The translations under genes were made by a program, and so were the position numbers. A stretch of 33,718 nucleotides of DNA from the IMG/VR virus record IMGVR_UViG_3300030085_000821, positions 1-33,718 of that record; one strand, written 5' to 3'. Shown one piece after another: positions 1-5,705 of this stretch (position 1 is the first letter of the stretch; the number at the start of each line of letters is the position of its first letter). The notes beneath the pieces were generated by a model. It saw only the letters and a list, made by a program, of their open reading frames with translations, did not search any database and was not told the origin of the DNA. The stretch is from a virus.

Positions 1-99
1 AGCGGCAAAAAGCTAAGATCAAAAAGGTGGCGAAGAAGCTACGCGGTGCCTCAAAAGCGCACGCCGGTCAGGCCAAAACGCTTGAGTCCATGATACGCA
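1..99. repeat. Left copy of 99-bp terminal direct repeat (circular overlap)
   Basis: Bases 1-99 are identical to bases 33620-33718. A perfect overlap of exactly 99 bases with an open reading frame running through it is what an assembler leaves when a circular or circularly permuted genome closes on itself. It shows that the genome is complete (33,619 unique bases). It could instead be a genuine short terminal repeat, but its position inside a small late gene argues against a packaging end. Confidence 0.93.
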
Positions 100-131
100 A
101 GAGTAACGGAAAGAAGAAGCGCAGGGCATGA
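1..131 (+). CDS. Small Lys/Arg-rich protein, 3' part (5' part at 33610-33718)
   Basis: This is the C-terminal part of a 46-residue protein that starts at ATG 33610 and crosses the circular junction; codons here start at positions divisible by 3 and the stop is TGA 129-131. The whole protein starts MIGKRQKAKIKK and ends GKKKRRA. About 40% of residues are Lys or Arg, with no acidic patch or membrane segment. The stop overlaps the lysozyme start (ATGA, 128-131), so the two are translationally coupled. It is one of six consecutive or near-consecutive tiny basic proteins around the lysozyme. Function is unknown; nucleic-acid binding or DNA compaction is only an inference from charge. Confidence 0.75.
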   Translation, partial: RQKAKIKKVAKKLRGASKAHAGQAKTLESMIRKSNGKKKRRA

Positions 132-577
132 ACAAGGATAAGCTACGCGAAGAGCTTGCTGACGACGAGGGATGCAAGCTAGAAATCTATCTTGATCACC
201 TCGGCTTACCCACGTTTGGGATCGGCCATCTCGTGCGTGAAGATGACCCAGAACACGGTCAGGCTGTCGGCACGCCCGTTTCTGATGAGCGTGTGCGGCA
301 AGTGTTTGCCCTGGATATCGCCTCGACGCTGGACGAGTGCCAGGTTTTATACCCGGACTTCAACGATCTGCCGGAGGAATGCCAGCTAATCATAGCTAAC
401 ATGATGTTTAATATGGGTAGACCGCGTTTGTCGAAATTTAAGGGCATGAAAGCTGGTGTTGATTCTAAGGATTGGAACAGGGCGGCAGACGAAATGGTGG
501 ACAGCCGCTGGCACGATCAGGTTCCCAACAGGGCCAAGAGGCTCGTCAAGCGCATGAGGGCTTTGTCTGATGGCTAA
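128..577 (+). CDS. T4-type lysozyme (endolysin, GH24)
   Basis: This 149-aa protein is a soluble muramidase that cuts the peptidoglycan MurNAc-GlcNAc bond at the end of infection. The catalytic triad of the T4 lysozyme family is visible with the right spacing: Glu14 (in DDEGCKLEIY), Asp23 and Thr29 (LPTFGIGHL), matching T4 E11-D20-T26. The C-terminal family motif is present as SRWHDQVPNRAKR (about residues 127-139). No signal peptide or N-terminal membrane anchor is seen, so export needs a holin; holin candidates lie upstream at 32418 and 32797. It starts in an ATGA overlap with the preceding small basic gene and ends overlapping the next gene by 8 bases. Confidence 0.93.
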   Translation: MNKDKLREELADDEGCKLEIYLDHLGLPTFGIGHLVREDDPEHGQAVGTPVSDERVRQVFALDIASTLDECQVLYPDFNDLPEECQLIIANMMFNMGRPRLSKFKGMKAGVDSKDWNRAADEMVDSRWHDQVPNRAKRLVKRMRALSDG

Positions 578-878
578 GACGCCGGCATGGCAACGCAAAG
601 AAGGCAAAAACCCCAAAGGCGGTTTGAACCGGAAGGGCAGGGCATCTGCCAAGCGGCAGGGCATGAACCTGAAGGCACCTGTAAAGAGTGGGGATAACCC
701 GCGCAGAGCTAGTTTTCTTGCACGCATGGGCAACATGAGGGGGCCAGAGCGAAAGAATGGCAAACCAACGCGCTTACTACTTTCACTCCGCGCATGGGGT
801 GCAAGCAGCAAGGCTGACGCAAGGAAGAAGGCGGCAGCTATCTCCAAACGTAACAAAGCCAAGAAGGGGAAGAAATAA
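570..878 (+). CDS. DUF6321-like small basic protein
   Basis: A 102-aa, strongly basic protein. The N-terminal half (AWQRKEGKNPKGGLNRKGR, about residues 6-24, then LKAPV) and the later NGKPTRLLLSLRAWG stretch match, from memory, the DUF6321 pattern common in marine phages and in some eukaryotic algal viruses; its function is not known. The C-terminus ends in a Lys/Ala tail (KRNKAKKGKK). It starts inside the end of the lysozyme gene (ATG 570, lysozyme stop 575-577), and its stop overlaps the next start as TAATG. It belongs to the block of small basic proteins of the late operon. Confidence 0.8.
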   Translation: MAKTPAWQRKEGKNPKGGLNRKGRASAKRQGMNLKAPVKSGDNPRRASFLARMGNMRGPERKNGKPTRLLLSLRAWGASSKADARKKAAAISKRNKAKKGKK

Positions 879-1000
879 TGCCGGGAAAAATGAAGAAGGC
901 CGCGAAGAAGAATGGCAACGGTATGCTGACGGCCAAGCAAAAGACACTGCCGCCAGCACTTAAAAAGAAGATCATAGCGTCTAAAAAGAGGAGATCATAA
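878..1000 (+). CDS. 40-aa lysine-rich peptide
   Basis: Reads MPGKMKKAAKKNGNGM, then a central LPPALKKKI motif, and ends SKKRRS. The start ATG 878 overlaps the previous stop (TAATG) and the stop TAA 998-1000 overlaps the next start in the same way, which supports translation by coupling. Fourteen of 40 residues are Lys or Arg. Function is unknown. It is too short for most gene finders. Confidence 0.7.
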   Translation: MPGKMKKAAKKNGNGMLTAKQKTLPPALKKKIIASKKRRS

Positions 1001-1131
1001 TGCCAATGGGTAAAGGCACTTACGGCTCAACCAGAGGCCGTCCACCAAAGTCTGCTAAGATGAAGAAACAAGCAGCAACAGCTATTGCGATGAAGAAGGC
1101 AAAGAAAAAGCCTAAAAAGCGCATGAAATAA
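1000..1131 (+). CDS. 43-aa 'MPMGKGTYG' basic peptide
   Basis: Starts MPMGKGTYGSTRGRPP, a glycine/basic pattern I recognise from short hypothetical proteins of marine phages, with an AT-hook-like RGRPP core; it ends in KKAKKKPKKRMK. ATG 1000 overlaps the previous stop (TAATG). It is the last gene of the late operon: a GC hairpin follows directly at 1135-1151. Minor-groove DNA binding through RGRPP is plausible but is an inference. Confidence 0.72.
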   Translation: MPMGKGTYGSTRGRPPKSAKMKKQAATAIAMKKAKKKPKKRMK

Positions 1132-1158
1132 AAAGGGGGGCATAACCCCCCTAGTTTC
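1132..1158. terminator. Bidirectional intrinsic terminator between convergent operons
   Basis: Six G (1135-1140), loop CATAA, six C (1146-1151). On the minus strand the hairpin is followed by CTTTTTATTT, a good U-tract, and it lies directly after the stop of the last minus gene. On the plus strand it is followed by TAGTTTCT. It therefore closes both the late plus operon (ending 1131) and the minus operon (ending 1151). Confidence 0.75.
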
Positions 1159-1279
1159 TCCCCCTTGTGTAGCAATCCCAGCAGATATCCTCGCCTGTTG
1201 CAAGAGACACCCAATCATGCTGGGTATAATCACAGACCTTCTGACATCTCGCGCAATGAAATGAGCGATTGATCCTCAC
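1151..1279 (-). CDS. 42-aa zinc-ribbon-like peptide
   Basis: Read from GTG 1277-1279 to TAG 1151-1153, the peptide contains FHCARCQKVC near the N-terminus and EDICWDCYTRG near the C-terminus. The two CxxC pairs are 21 residues apart, a typical small zinc-ribbon arrangement. It overlaps the end of the upstream gene (stop 1230) and is the last gene of the minus operon before the terminator. The GTG start is the only reasonable one in frame and its Shine-Dalgarno (GCAAGAG) is weak. Function is unknown; nucleic-acid binding or a protein contact are possible roles. Confidence 0.6.
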   Translation of the reverse strand: MRINRSFHCARCQKVCDYTQHDWVSLATGEDICWDCYTRGRN

Positions 1280-1451
1280 AGTCTCTTGCTGCTTTTTCTT
1301 CTTCACGCTTCATCTCCAATCCGGCATTGAGGCAACGCAGAGCGAGATCTAGCATCTGCGTTGAGTCCATTTGTTTGACATGGCACACGCCATCTAAGCT
1401 CACAACCACCCCATCATTTCTGGGTATGATCAAGAAGTTCGGCTCCACCAT
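1230..1451 (-). CDS. Hypothetical 73-aa protein
   Basis: I start it at ATG 1449-1451 (MVEPNFLIIPRND), because AAAGGATCACAG directly upstream is a good ribosome-binding site and matches the leader used repeatedly in the 7.5-9.9 kb operon. The longer open frame extends into an upstream gene and is not needed. The protein has a beta-rich first half (VVVSLDGVCHV) and a helical, charged second half (LEMKREEEKAARDCED). I recognise no family. It overlaps the upstream HTH-like gene by 38 bases. Confidence 0.65.
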   Translation of the reverse strand: MVEPNFLIIPRNDGVVVSLDGVCHVKQMDSTQMLDLALRCLNAGLEMKREEEKAARDCEDQSLISLREMSEGL

Positions 1452-1635
1452 CTGTGATCCTTTCGATTTCACGCATCGTGATGTACCAGCGGCCCCCCAA
1501 ACGCTTGCCTTTGATAATGCCCCTGTGGAGCATCGTGCGCAGCATGTTGACCTGAGACTTACTATCGGTGCCAAACAGCACCAAAGACGCCTCACGGGGG
1601 CTTAGAAGCGCCTTAGAAGGGGATGTCTGGGTCAT
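1414..1635 (-). CDS. Putative HTH (excisionase/MerR-like) DNA-binding protein
   Basis: A 73-aa protein whose middle reads LSPREASLVLF...MLRTMLHRGIIKGKRLGGRWYI. This resembles helix-turn-helix 'excisionase family' proteins, in which a helix pair is followed by a wing ending in GGRWYI. The start ATG 1635 lies inside the 3' end of the SSB-like gene (stop 1613), with GAGGA upstream. It may regulate this operon or the late genes; no integrase is present, so a true excisionase role is unlikely. Family assignment is by pattern only. Confidence 0.6.
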   Translation of the reverse strand: MTQTSPSKALLSPREASLVLFGTDSKSQVNMLRTMLHRGIIKGKRLGGRWYITMREIERITDGGAELLDHTQK

Positions 1636-1960
1636 CGTCCTCGGCCTTTGGTTGTGGAGCGGAATACTTGTGGCTAATCGCGTTGCCGATAGGCTTCATG
1701 GCTGGCTGCGATATGCCGTCAGAGATACTGTCCTCACCCTCGTATTCGGTAACTCGTGAGATACGAATAGAGATAGTACCGTCCTCGTTGGGGAACAGGC
1801 TAACTTGATGGCGTTGGCCTTCTCGCAGGGTGATATCCGCAGGAGTTTTTTGCTCCGCTGAATAAGGCTGCCAGTTGCCGTTGCTATACTGTGCCTTGCC
1901 CTTTCCCTCCACGTTGGGGAACAGCTTCATGTAGGTGATTGTGTCATAGCGTCTAGCCAT
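1613..1960 (-). CDS. SSB-like protein with acidic C-terminal tip
   Basis: 115 aa from ATG 1958-1960 (MARRYDTITYMKLFP), chosen because GAAGGAGC lies at proper distance and the ATG overlaps the upstream stop (TAG 1953-1955). The body looks beta-rich (HQVSLFPNEDGTISIRISRV), followed by a disordered linker and the terminal DDDPDIPF. That tip is the classic tail of bacterial and phage single-strand DNA-binding proteins, used to recruit repair and replication partners. It lies next to the putative annealing protein and in the same operon as an exonuclease, which fits ssDNA handling in recombination-dependent replication. The OB-fold itself is not obvious by eye. Confidence 0.65.
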   Translation of the reverse strand: MARRYDTITYMKLFPNVEGKGKAQYSNGNWQPYSAEQKTPADITLREGQRHQVSLFPNEDGTISIRISRVTEYEGEDSISDGISQPAMKPIGNAISHKYSAPQPKAEDDDPDIPF

Positions 1961-2588
1961 TACTTTTAGCTCCTTCACTCTTTAAAGTTTTCATGCGTGC
2001 TTGGCATTTTCCTTTGATGTCTTGGAAAATCTCAGGAAACTCTTTGTTGGCGATGTCCATGTACTTTTTGGTGAACTCAGCGTTCATCCAATCGTCTATC
2101 TGTTTCCTGTTAAACTCTGGCAGGAAAGCGTCCGCTTGCTGTTGCAGTTCCAACAGACTGCTTGGCGGCTCCTTTGCCGGCGGTAGGCTGGCGATAGCTT
2201 CTTCCTTTCTCCCTACGCCATCCATCTCATTTGCTGACGCATACTCACCGCCAGCTAGGCCTAGCGATGCCAAGGCACGGCCAATGGCAGATGTCTCACA
2301 GTTCTCCAAGGCGCTAGTCTTGTTGACGTTGCCTTGCCCCCTGATCTCTTCTGCCATGCCGGCACCAATCACCGCGCCGTCCATGTTGAGTATCTTGGCT
2401 TTGACCACGACACGCTGGCCGTCATCCACCAAGATGTGTGTGTCCACCCCAAAGTCGGTGCCGTGCATCTGCCGGAACGCTTCCATTCGATGCACCACCT
2501 GGGTGTACTTCTTGCCGCCGCGCTGAGTTACGCCATGACTATGGTTCAACTCAGACACAAGGGTCATAGTTTTTTTCAAGTCTGCCAT
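1953..2588 (-). CDS. Putative single-strand annealing/recombination protein
   Basis: 211 aa, started at ATG 2586-2588 (MADLKKTMTLVSEL), which has GGGAGA upstream. The segment NKTSALENCETSAIGRALAS (near residues 88-107) followed by GGEYASANEM is a signature I associate with a phage family found beside exonucleases and SSBs and often labelled ERF-like or ssDNA-binding. A Pro/Ser linker and a helical C-terminus follow. Operon context (PD-(D/E)XK exonuclease upstream, SSB-like protein immediately downstream) supports a Redβ/Erf-type role in annealing ssDNA. The exact family is uncertain. It overlaps the upstream DpdA-like gene's stop. Confidence 0.62.
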   Translation of the reverse strand: MADLKKTMTLVSELNHSHGVTQRGGKKYTQVVHRMEAFRQMHGTDFGVDTHILVDDGQRVVVKAKILNMDGAVIGAGMAEEIRGQGNVNKTSALENCETSAIGRALASLGLAGGEYASANEMDGVGRKEEAIASLPPAKEPPSSLLELQQQADAFLPEFNRKQIDDWMNAEFTKKYMDIANKEFPEIFQDIKGKCQARMKTLKSEGAKSNG

Positions 2589-3274
2589 GCTGTTCTCCCG
2601 AACATTGATTGTTGCACAGGATGCGGCTCCCAAAACAATGGTGTTTGGATGCCATCAATTTTTCGAGCCATCTTTTCTGGACACCTGTCGTAATCTTTGA
2701 AGTTGCGTGCCACATTCACACTGTCGGCGCTGGCAAACGGCCACCGTTCACCACCAAGTGACAAGCCTCTAAGCATGTGTATCCACGGCATCCTGCGGTG
2801 TTTTTGTGCCAGCTTGTTAAAAGCCGCGTCGGCTCTTGAACACCAAGCGTCTGATCCGACATTCCAGTATTCACCGCTGGAGCCAAAGCACACCTTGCCA
2901 TAGTGGTCTGTCAGATACATGAGGTAGTCAAACGACATAGCCATGTGCCAGACAGGTGCGCCAAACTCAGGCCCAAACGGCCACTCAGAAAGCAAATCTC
3001 TCTGCTGTTCTTCATCACCGCCAATCACATCAGGGATCACAGCCCAATGCGGGTGTGCCACCTTGTCCTCCAGCCAAGCGTACAGTTTAGTGCGATCAAG
3101 CTGCTTGCCCTGTGTGTAGGTTGTGAAAGCGCCGTTGTCCCACATGATTGACTGCCCTATCTCCATGCAAGTTTGGGCCTGTAAAGGGTTCGCAAAACTT
3201 ACACAGAAGTGCTTGCCAGCCATGCGATACAGCATTGCTTTCGGGGTCAGCGGTGTGCCGTGGTAGTGGATCAT
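2576..3274 (-). CDS. dpdA: DpdA-like (TGT superfamily) 7-deazaguanine DNA transglycosylase
   Basis: 232 aa from ATG 3272-3274 (MIHYHGTPLTPKAM), in a TAATG overlap with the upstream stop; a GTG at 3286 is an alternative. The tRNA-guanine-transglycosylase superfamily core appears as WDNGAFTTY (Asp46, comparable to the TGT D-S/T-G-G-F/Y base-binding motif), HWAVIPDVIGG (Asp82, a candidate nucleophile or second active-site Asp), a CFGSSGEYW strand and LRGLSLGGERWPFASADS near the C-terminus. The last is typical of phage DpdA-type proteins. No zinc-binding CxCxxC cluster of tRNA TGTs is seen, and the protein is shorter than a tRNA TGT (about 370 aa). Known DpdA enzymes exchange guanine in DNA for preQ0 or related bases. 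The YhhQ-type transporter two genes upstream supports this reading. Confidence 0.72.
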   Translation of the reverse strand: MIHYHGTPLTPKAMLYRMAGKHFCVSFANPLQAQTCMEIGQSIMWDNGAFTTYTQGKQLDRTKLYAWLEDKVAHPHWAVIPDVIGGDEEQQRDLLSEWPFGPEFGAPVWHMAMSFDYLMYLTDHYGKVCFGSSGEYWNVGSDAWCSRADAAFNKLAQKHRRMPWIHMLRGLSLGGERWPFASADSVNVARNFKDYDRCPEKMARKIDGIQTPLFWEPHPVQQSMFGRTAWQT

Positions 3275-3528
3275 TACGGATGCCACTCTGATACTATTTG
3301 CACCGTGTTGTGAGTCGCTGTCAGTTGCCCACTCTCAAACATGAATGTCTCAGAGAGAAAAGCCGCTAAGTCCTCTTGGAAGATTGGCTGATGATCGCCA
3401 ACACAAGCTGCTTGGATGTCTTCAACTAAGACTTTGCGATGTGAACGCAACTCCAACAGATAACGAATGGTGCTGCCATCGACAGGACACAAACGCGCGA
3501 AACTTACGTTATATGTATGACGCATCAC
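3274..3528 (-). CDS. Unknown 84-aa protein between dpdA-like and yhhQ-like genes
   Basis: Starts ATGATG (3523-3528); either codon may be used. It is overlapped at both ends by its neighbours (yhhQ-like stop 3509, dpdA-like start 3274), so it is firmly within the putative 7-deazaguanine operon. The sequence has FARLCPVDGSTIRYLLEL, then VLVEDIQAAC, QEDLAAFLSETF and GQLTATHNTVQI. The strand-strand-helix-strand pattern faintly recalls tunnelling-fold enzymes (QueD, QueF), but the length is short and the usual His/Cys/Glu active-site sets are not clear. A role in handling the modified base is inferred from position only. Confidence 0.75.
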   Translation of the reverse strand: MMRHTYNVSFARLCPVDGSTIRYLLELRSHRKVLVEDIQAACVGDHQPIFQEDLAAFLSETFMFESGQLTATHNTVQIVSEWHP

Positions 3529-4000
3529 TTTTCCTTTTCAGCATGTAGTAAACAGCTAACGCGCCAAGCATTTTGCTGACGACCATGACAAAGAACCCAT
3601 ACCAGCTAAAAAAGCCAAGCATGAGCATGAACACAGCACTGTCTGCCGGTGTACTTACGGCTGATGAGATCAGGATACGCTCCTTGATCGGCTTGCCGCT
3701 GTAGGTATAGACAGCCCAATCAACCAGTTCGCTGATGGCAAAGGCTACCGCACTGGCAAAGGCGACGAATGGATCTGCAAGCAGGTAACTCAGAACCAAA
3801 CCTATCGTCATCGGGATGAATACTTTGTGTCCCAAGTCACGCTGTGCAAAGTCTCTCAAGACAAACACAAAGCCAACAAGCAAGCTCATCGGTGCGAACA
3901 TCTCGCCGCCTGGTAATGGGATCATGGGGATGTAGGTGAAACCTACGTTTGCCACCACGATTGCGCCAACATAATAGGCGCTTGTCATGTAGCTATTCAT
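3509..4000 (-). CDS. yhhQ: YhhQ/VUT family queuosine-precursor (preQ0/preQ1) transporter
   Basis: 163 aa, an integral membrane protein with about five or six hydrophobic segments. Family features are the start segment YYVGAIVVANVGFTYIP, the VFVLRDFAQRDLGHKVF loop, the helix AFAISELVDWAVYTY, the PADSAVFMLML motif and VVSKMLGALAVYYMLKRK at the end. E. coli YhhQ imports preQ0 and preQ1, and phage copies are known beside 7-deazaguanine DNA-modification genes. No queCDE genes are seen in this genome, so the phage would scavenge the base rather than make it. ATG 3998-4000 overlaps the upstream stop (ATGAATAG), and the 3' end overlaps the next gene by 20 bases. Confidence 0.87.
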   Translation of the reverse strand: MNSYMTSAYYVGAIVVANVGFTYIPMIPLPGGEMFAPMSLLVGFVFVLRDFAQRDLGHKVFIPMTIGLVLSYLLADPFVAFASAVAFAISELVDWAVYTYSGKPIKERILISSAVSTPADSAVFMLMLGFFSWYGFFVMVVSKMLGALAVYYMLKRKSDASYI

Positions 4001-4205
4001 TCGTGCCTCCTTGGGAAACTCCTAGCTTATCAGAGATTAAATGGACAAACAGTGCCAAACTCTTCTCCATGTCAGCCAGCTTTTCGTCATTGCGATCAAC
4101 GGTGCGTTGCAGGTGATCGACACGCACATACAACTCGTTGATGCTGTCTTGCATGTCCTCGCGGGTCACATACGGTGTGCCGATATCAACTGGTTCAGTT
4201 TGCAT
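3993..4205 (-). CDS. 70-aa coiled-coil protein
   Basis: Started at ATG 4203-4205 (MQTEPVDIGTPYVTRED), just inside the end of the upstream winged-helix gene; the longer frame to 4271 duplicates that gene's coding region. From about residue 17 the protein is a continuous amphipathic helix (INELYVRVDHLQRTVDRNDE and onward), a likely coiled coil, ending SQGGTNE. No membrane span. Function is unknown. It is translationally coupled to yhhQ by a short overlap. Confidence 0.72.
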   Translation of the reverse strand: MQTEPVDIGTPYVTREDMQDSINELYVRVDHLQRTVDRNDEKLADMEKSLALFVHLISDKLGVSQGGTNE

Positions 4206-4509
4206 CGTAAAACTCCTTGTGCCACATGACCATCTGGCTGCGGCCTGACGCACCCTTTCTCTTTGTGCCATCGGTGATGATGATGCCCTTCTCTTTTAGG
4301 GCTTTGAAACGCGGCGTCACTGAGTTATATCGGTGATGCGGCAGGGCATTGCAGACTTGATCAGCAATCGCGCCTGCTGCACCAAACTCCCAGATTGCAT
4401 CGGCTACTACGCTTTCCATCGCTGTCGCGTCGATGCTTTCTGCGGCGTCGTGGCTAGTGGCAGGGTCATCCCTGCGCACCAGCTTGTAGGCTGGGGTTGG
4501 TTCAATCAT
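4195..4509 (-). CDS. Winged-helix DNA-binding protein
   Basis: 104 aa. After an ATSHDAA segment (near residues 17-23), it has a helical stretch, VCNALPHHRYNSVTPRFKAL as the likely recognition region, a KEKGIIITDG wing, and KRKGASGRSQMVMW. This is a common small winged-helix protein of proteobacterial phages, usually of unassigned regulatory role. ATG 4507-4509 is in an ATGA overlap with the preceding gene and has GGAGA upstream. It may regulate the operon, but no operator can be assigned. Confidence 0.75.
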   Translation of the reverse strand: MIEPTPAYKLVRRDDPATSHDAAESIDATAMESVVADAIWEFGAAGAIADQVCNALPHHRYNSVTPRFKALKEKGIIITDGTKRKGASGRSQMVMWHKEFYDAN

Positions 4510-4724
4510 TTGGCATCTCCAAACTTTTTCTCCCTTATGTCACGCAACTTTGCTAACAAAAGTACGTCCTCACCAAACATCTGCATGCCCAGCACACTTA
4601 ATTGATTGAAATTATCAACCCCAGTATGGGTTGAGGTGTGAACAGCAGCGATAATGGTTTTCAACTCCTGCTCAGAAAACGTGATGCTTACTTTCGCCTT
4701 GGGGCGTCCTGCTTTATTAGCCAT
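4506..4724 (-). CDS. 72-aa protein with AT-hook-like N-terminus
   Basis: Starts MANKAGRPKAKVSITF from ATG 4722-4724, which overlaps the exonuclease stop (TAATG) and has a perfect GGAGG five bases upstream. The AGRPKAKV segment resembles an AT hook; the rest is helical (SEQELKTIIAAV and LLLAKLRDIREKK). No family recognised. It lies between the exonuclease and the winged-helix gene and is likely co-translated with both. Confidence 0.7.
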   Translation of the reverse strand: MANKAGRPKAKVSITFSEQELKTIIAAVHTSTHTGVDNFNQLSVLGMQMFGEDVLLLAKLRDIREKKFGDAK

Positions 4725-5617
4725 TAGAACCTCCATAACTGGTTGGCTACGTCTACGATACCTGGGCCATGACGCCTTGCAATTTCGTTAAAATCAGGCT
4801 GTACGAGGCCAGCCAAGGTGCGCCATGATCCGTTTGCGGCTTTGAGCAAATTCTGACTGATCTGCCATGACCGCACTGCTTCAGCGTATGCCTTCTCCAA
4901 AGCCTCTGGCTTCAGCAAGTCACAGTTGTCGGCGTCGGCTATGTAGTAACCTGACGCGCTGACATACAGCAGTGACGGTGGCTCACCAGTTGCTTTGTTA
5001 TAGACAGCTTGCTGAATTTGTTGCTGCGCTGTGGGCGTGATGCCTTCCACCTTGGGTACGCGCCACGAGCGGGTGCCGTCCTTCTTAGGTGGGTTGCGCA
5101 GGGGCGGCTTGGCTTTCAGATCACACTGTATGCCGCCGCCGGAATAGTCTTGGTAAAGCATGATAGGCACATCAAGGCGCGGCTCTTCTAGCCAGCGTTG
5201 ATACTCGCCTTCTATCATATTGGCGGTCTTGAACCGCTCACGCACACCTTCAACAGCGTGCAGTATCATGTCAGGGATATAGTCTTTGAACGCCTCAAAC
5301 TCCTCGGCGTCCTTGCCGTCGTCCCATTGACGCGGCTGATAGCTGTTATACCGCTCCATCGTTTGCGCGATAGCCTTGGCCTGATCCATGCCATCCTGCT
5401 GGCCGATCATAGGTTGATACTTGTCGAGCCCAAGTATGAGGTTGGCACCATCCTGCACCACGATCCCGCACATGGGACGCGCTGCCATTGGCAGCTTCAC
5501 TCCAAGGTGGCGACAGTAGAGCTTGAGAACAAACTCCCACTTGTCCTGTGTGGCACCAGATGCACTGTCGTGCGCTGCGCCAAACTCTTGCCGGTAGGCT
5601 GGTGTTTCATGAGGCAT
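4724..5617 (-). CDS. PD-(D/E)XK exonuclease (phage recombination type)
   Basis: 297 aa from ATG 5615-5617 (MPHETPAYRQEFGAAH), with AAGGAAG upstream; the longer frame runs through the promoter and is rejected. The central part has MIEGEYQRWLEE, then GGGIQCDLKAKPPLR, with a D-x-K catalytic motif, and a helix with VEGITPTAQQQIQQAVYNKA. This pattern (E, D, D-x-K, Q-rich helix) fits Cas4/RecB-like PD-(D/E)XK nucleases used with annealing proteins. It is the first gene of the minus operon, right after the divergent promoter. A 5'-3' resection role with the annealing protein at 1953-2588 is inferred from context. Confidence 0.7.
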   Translation of the reverse strand: MPHETPAYRQEFGAAHDSASGATQDKWEFVLKLYCRHLGVKLPMAARPMCGIVVQDGANLILGLDKYQPMIGQQDGMDQAKAIAQTMERYNSYQPRQWDDGKDAEEFEAFKDYIPDMILHAVEGVRERFKTANMIEGEYQRWLEEPRLDVPIMLYQDYSGGGIQCDLKAKPPLRNPPKKDGTRSWRVPKVEGITPTAQQQIQQAVYNKATGEPPSLLYVSASGYYIADADNCDLLKPEALEKAYAEAVRSWQISQNLLKAANGSWRTLAGLVQPDFNEIARRHGPGIVDVANQLWRF

Positions 5618-5657
5618 TGTGTGCTTCCTTGTGCTTTTCTTTGTGTTACTATCCCCT

Positions 5658-5686
5658 CTATTGCATACCGGTTGACCCGCTGTCAA
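5658..5686 (-). promoter_or_regulatory. Putative promoter of the exonuclease operon
   Basis: On the minus strand a consensus TTGACA (5686-5681) is followed 17 bases on by CAATAG (5663-5658), a poor -10. The -35 is convincing and overlaps the palindrome; the -10 is weak or shifted. The same TGTTGACAG context recurs upstream of the other minus operon at 9930-9937. Confidence 0.4.
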
Positions 5687-5687
5687 C
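5671..5687. promoter_or_regulatory. Palindromic operator GTTGAC-N5-GTCAAC in divergent promoter
   Basis: Perfect inverted repeat GTTGAC (5671-5676) and GTCAAC (5682-5687) midway between the exonuclease (start 5617, minus) and the repressor (start 5706, plus). Each half contains a -35-like box: TTGACC for the plus promoter and TTGACA for the minus promoter. It is the natural binding site for the XRE protein encoded next to it, which would then control both directions. Binding is inferred. Confidence 0.6.
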
Positions 5688-5700
5688 AGTGTAGTAGAAA
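5672..5700 (+). promoter_or_regulatory. Putative promoter of the repressor gene; leaderless mRNA likely
   Basis: TTGACC (5672-5677), 17-base spacer, TAGAAA (5695-5700). Transcription would start near 5706-5708, exactly the ATG of the repressor gene, and no Shine-Dalgarno sequence precedes that ATG (only an A-rich tract). This is the arrangement of a leaderless repressor transcript, as for lambda cI from PRM. Confidence 0.5.
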
Positions 5701-5705
5701 AAAAT

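Noticed and set aside
386-940. 184-codon minus-strand open frame opposite lysozyme and DUF6321-like genes
   Set aside because: Antisense shadow of strongly supported genes; the translation is low-complexity Leu/Arg/Phe.
1993-2526. 177-codon plus-strand frame opposite the annealing-type protein
   Set aside because: Shadow frame; Ser/Cys-rich with no start signal, while the minus-strand protein shows a conserved motif.
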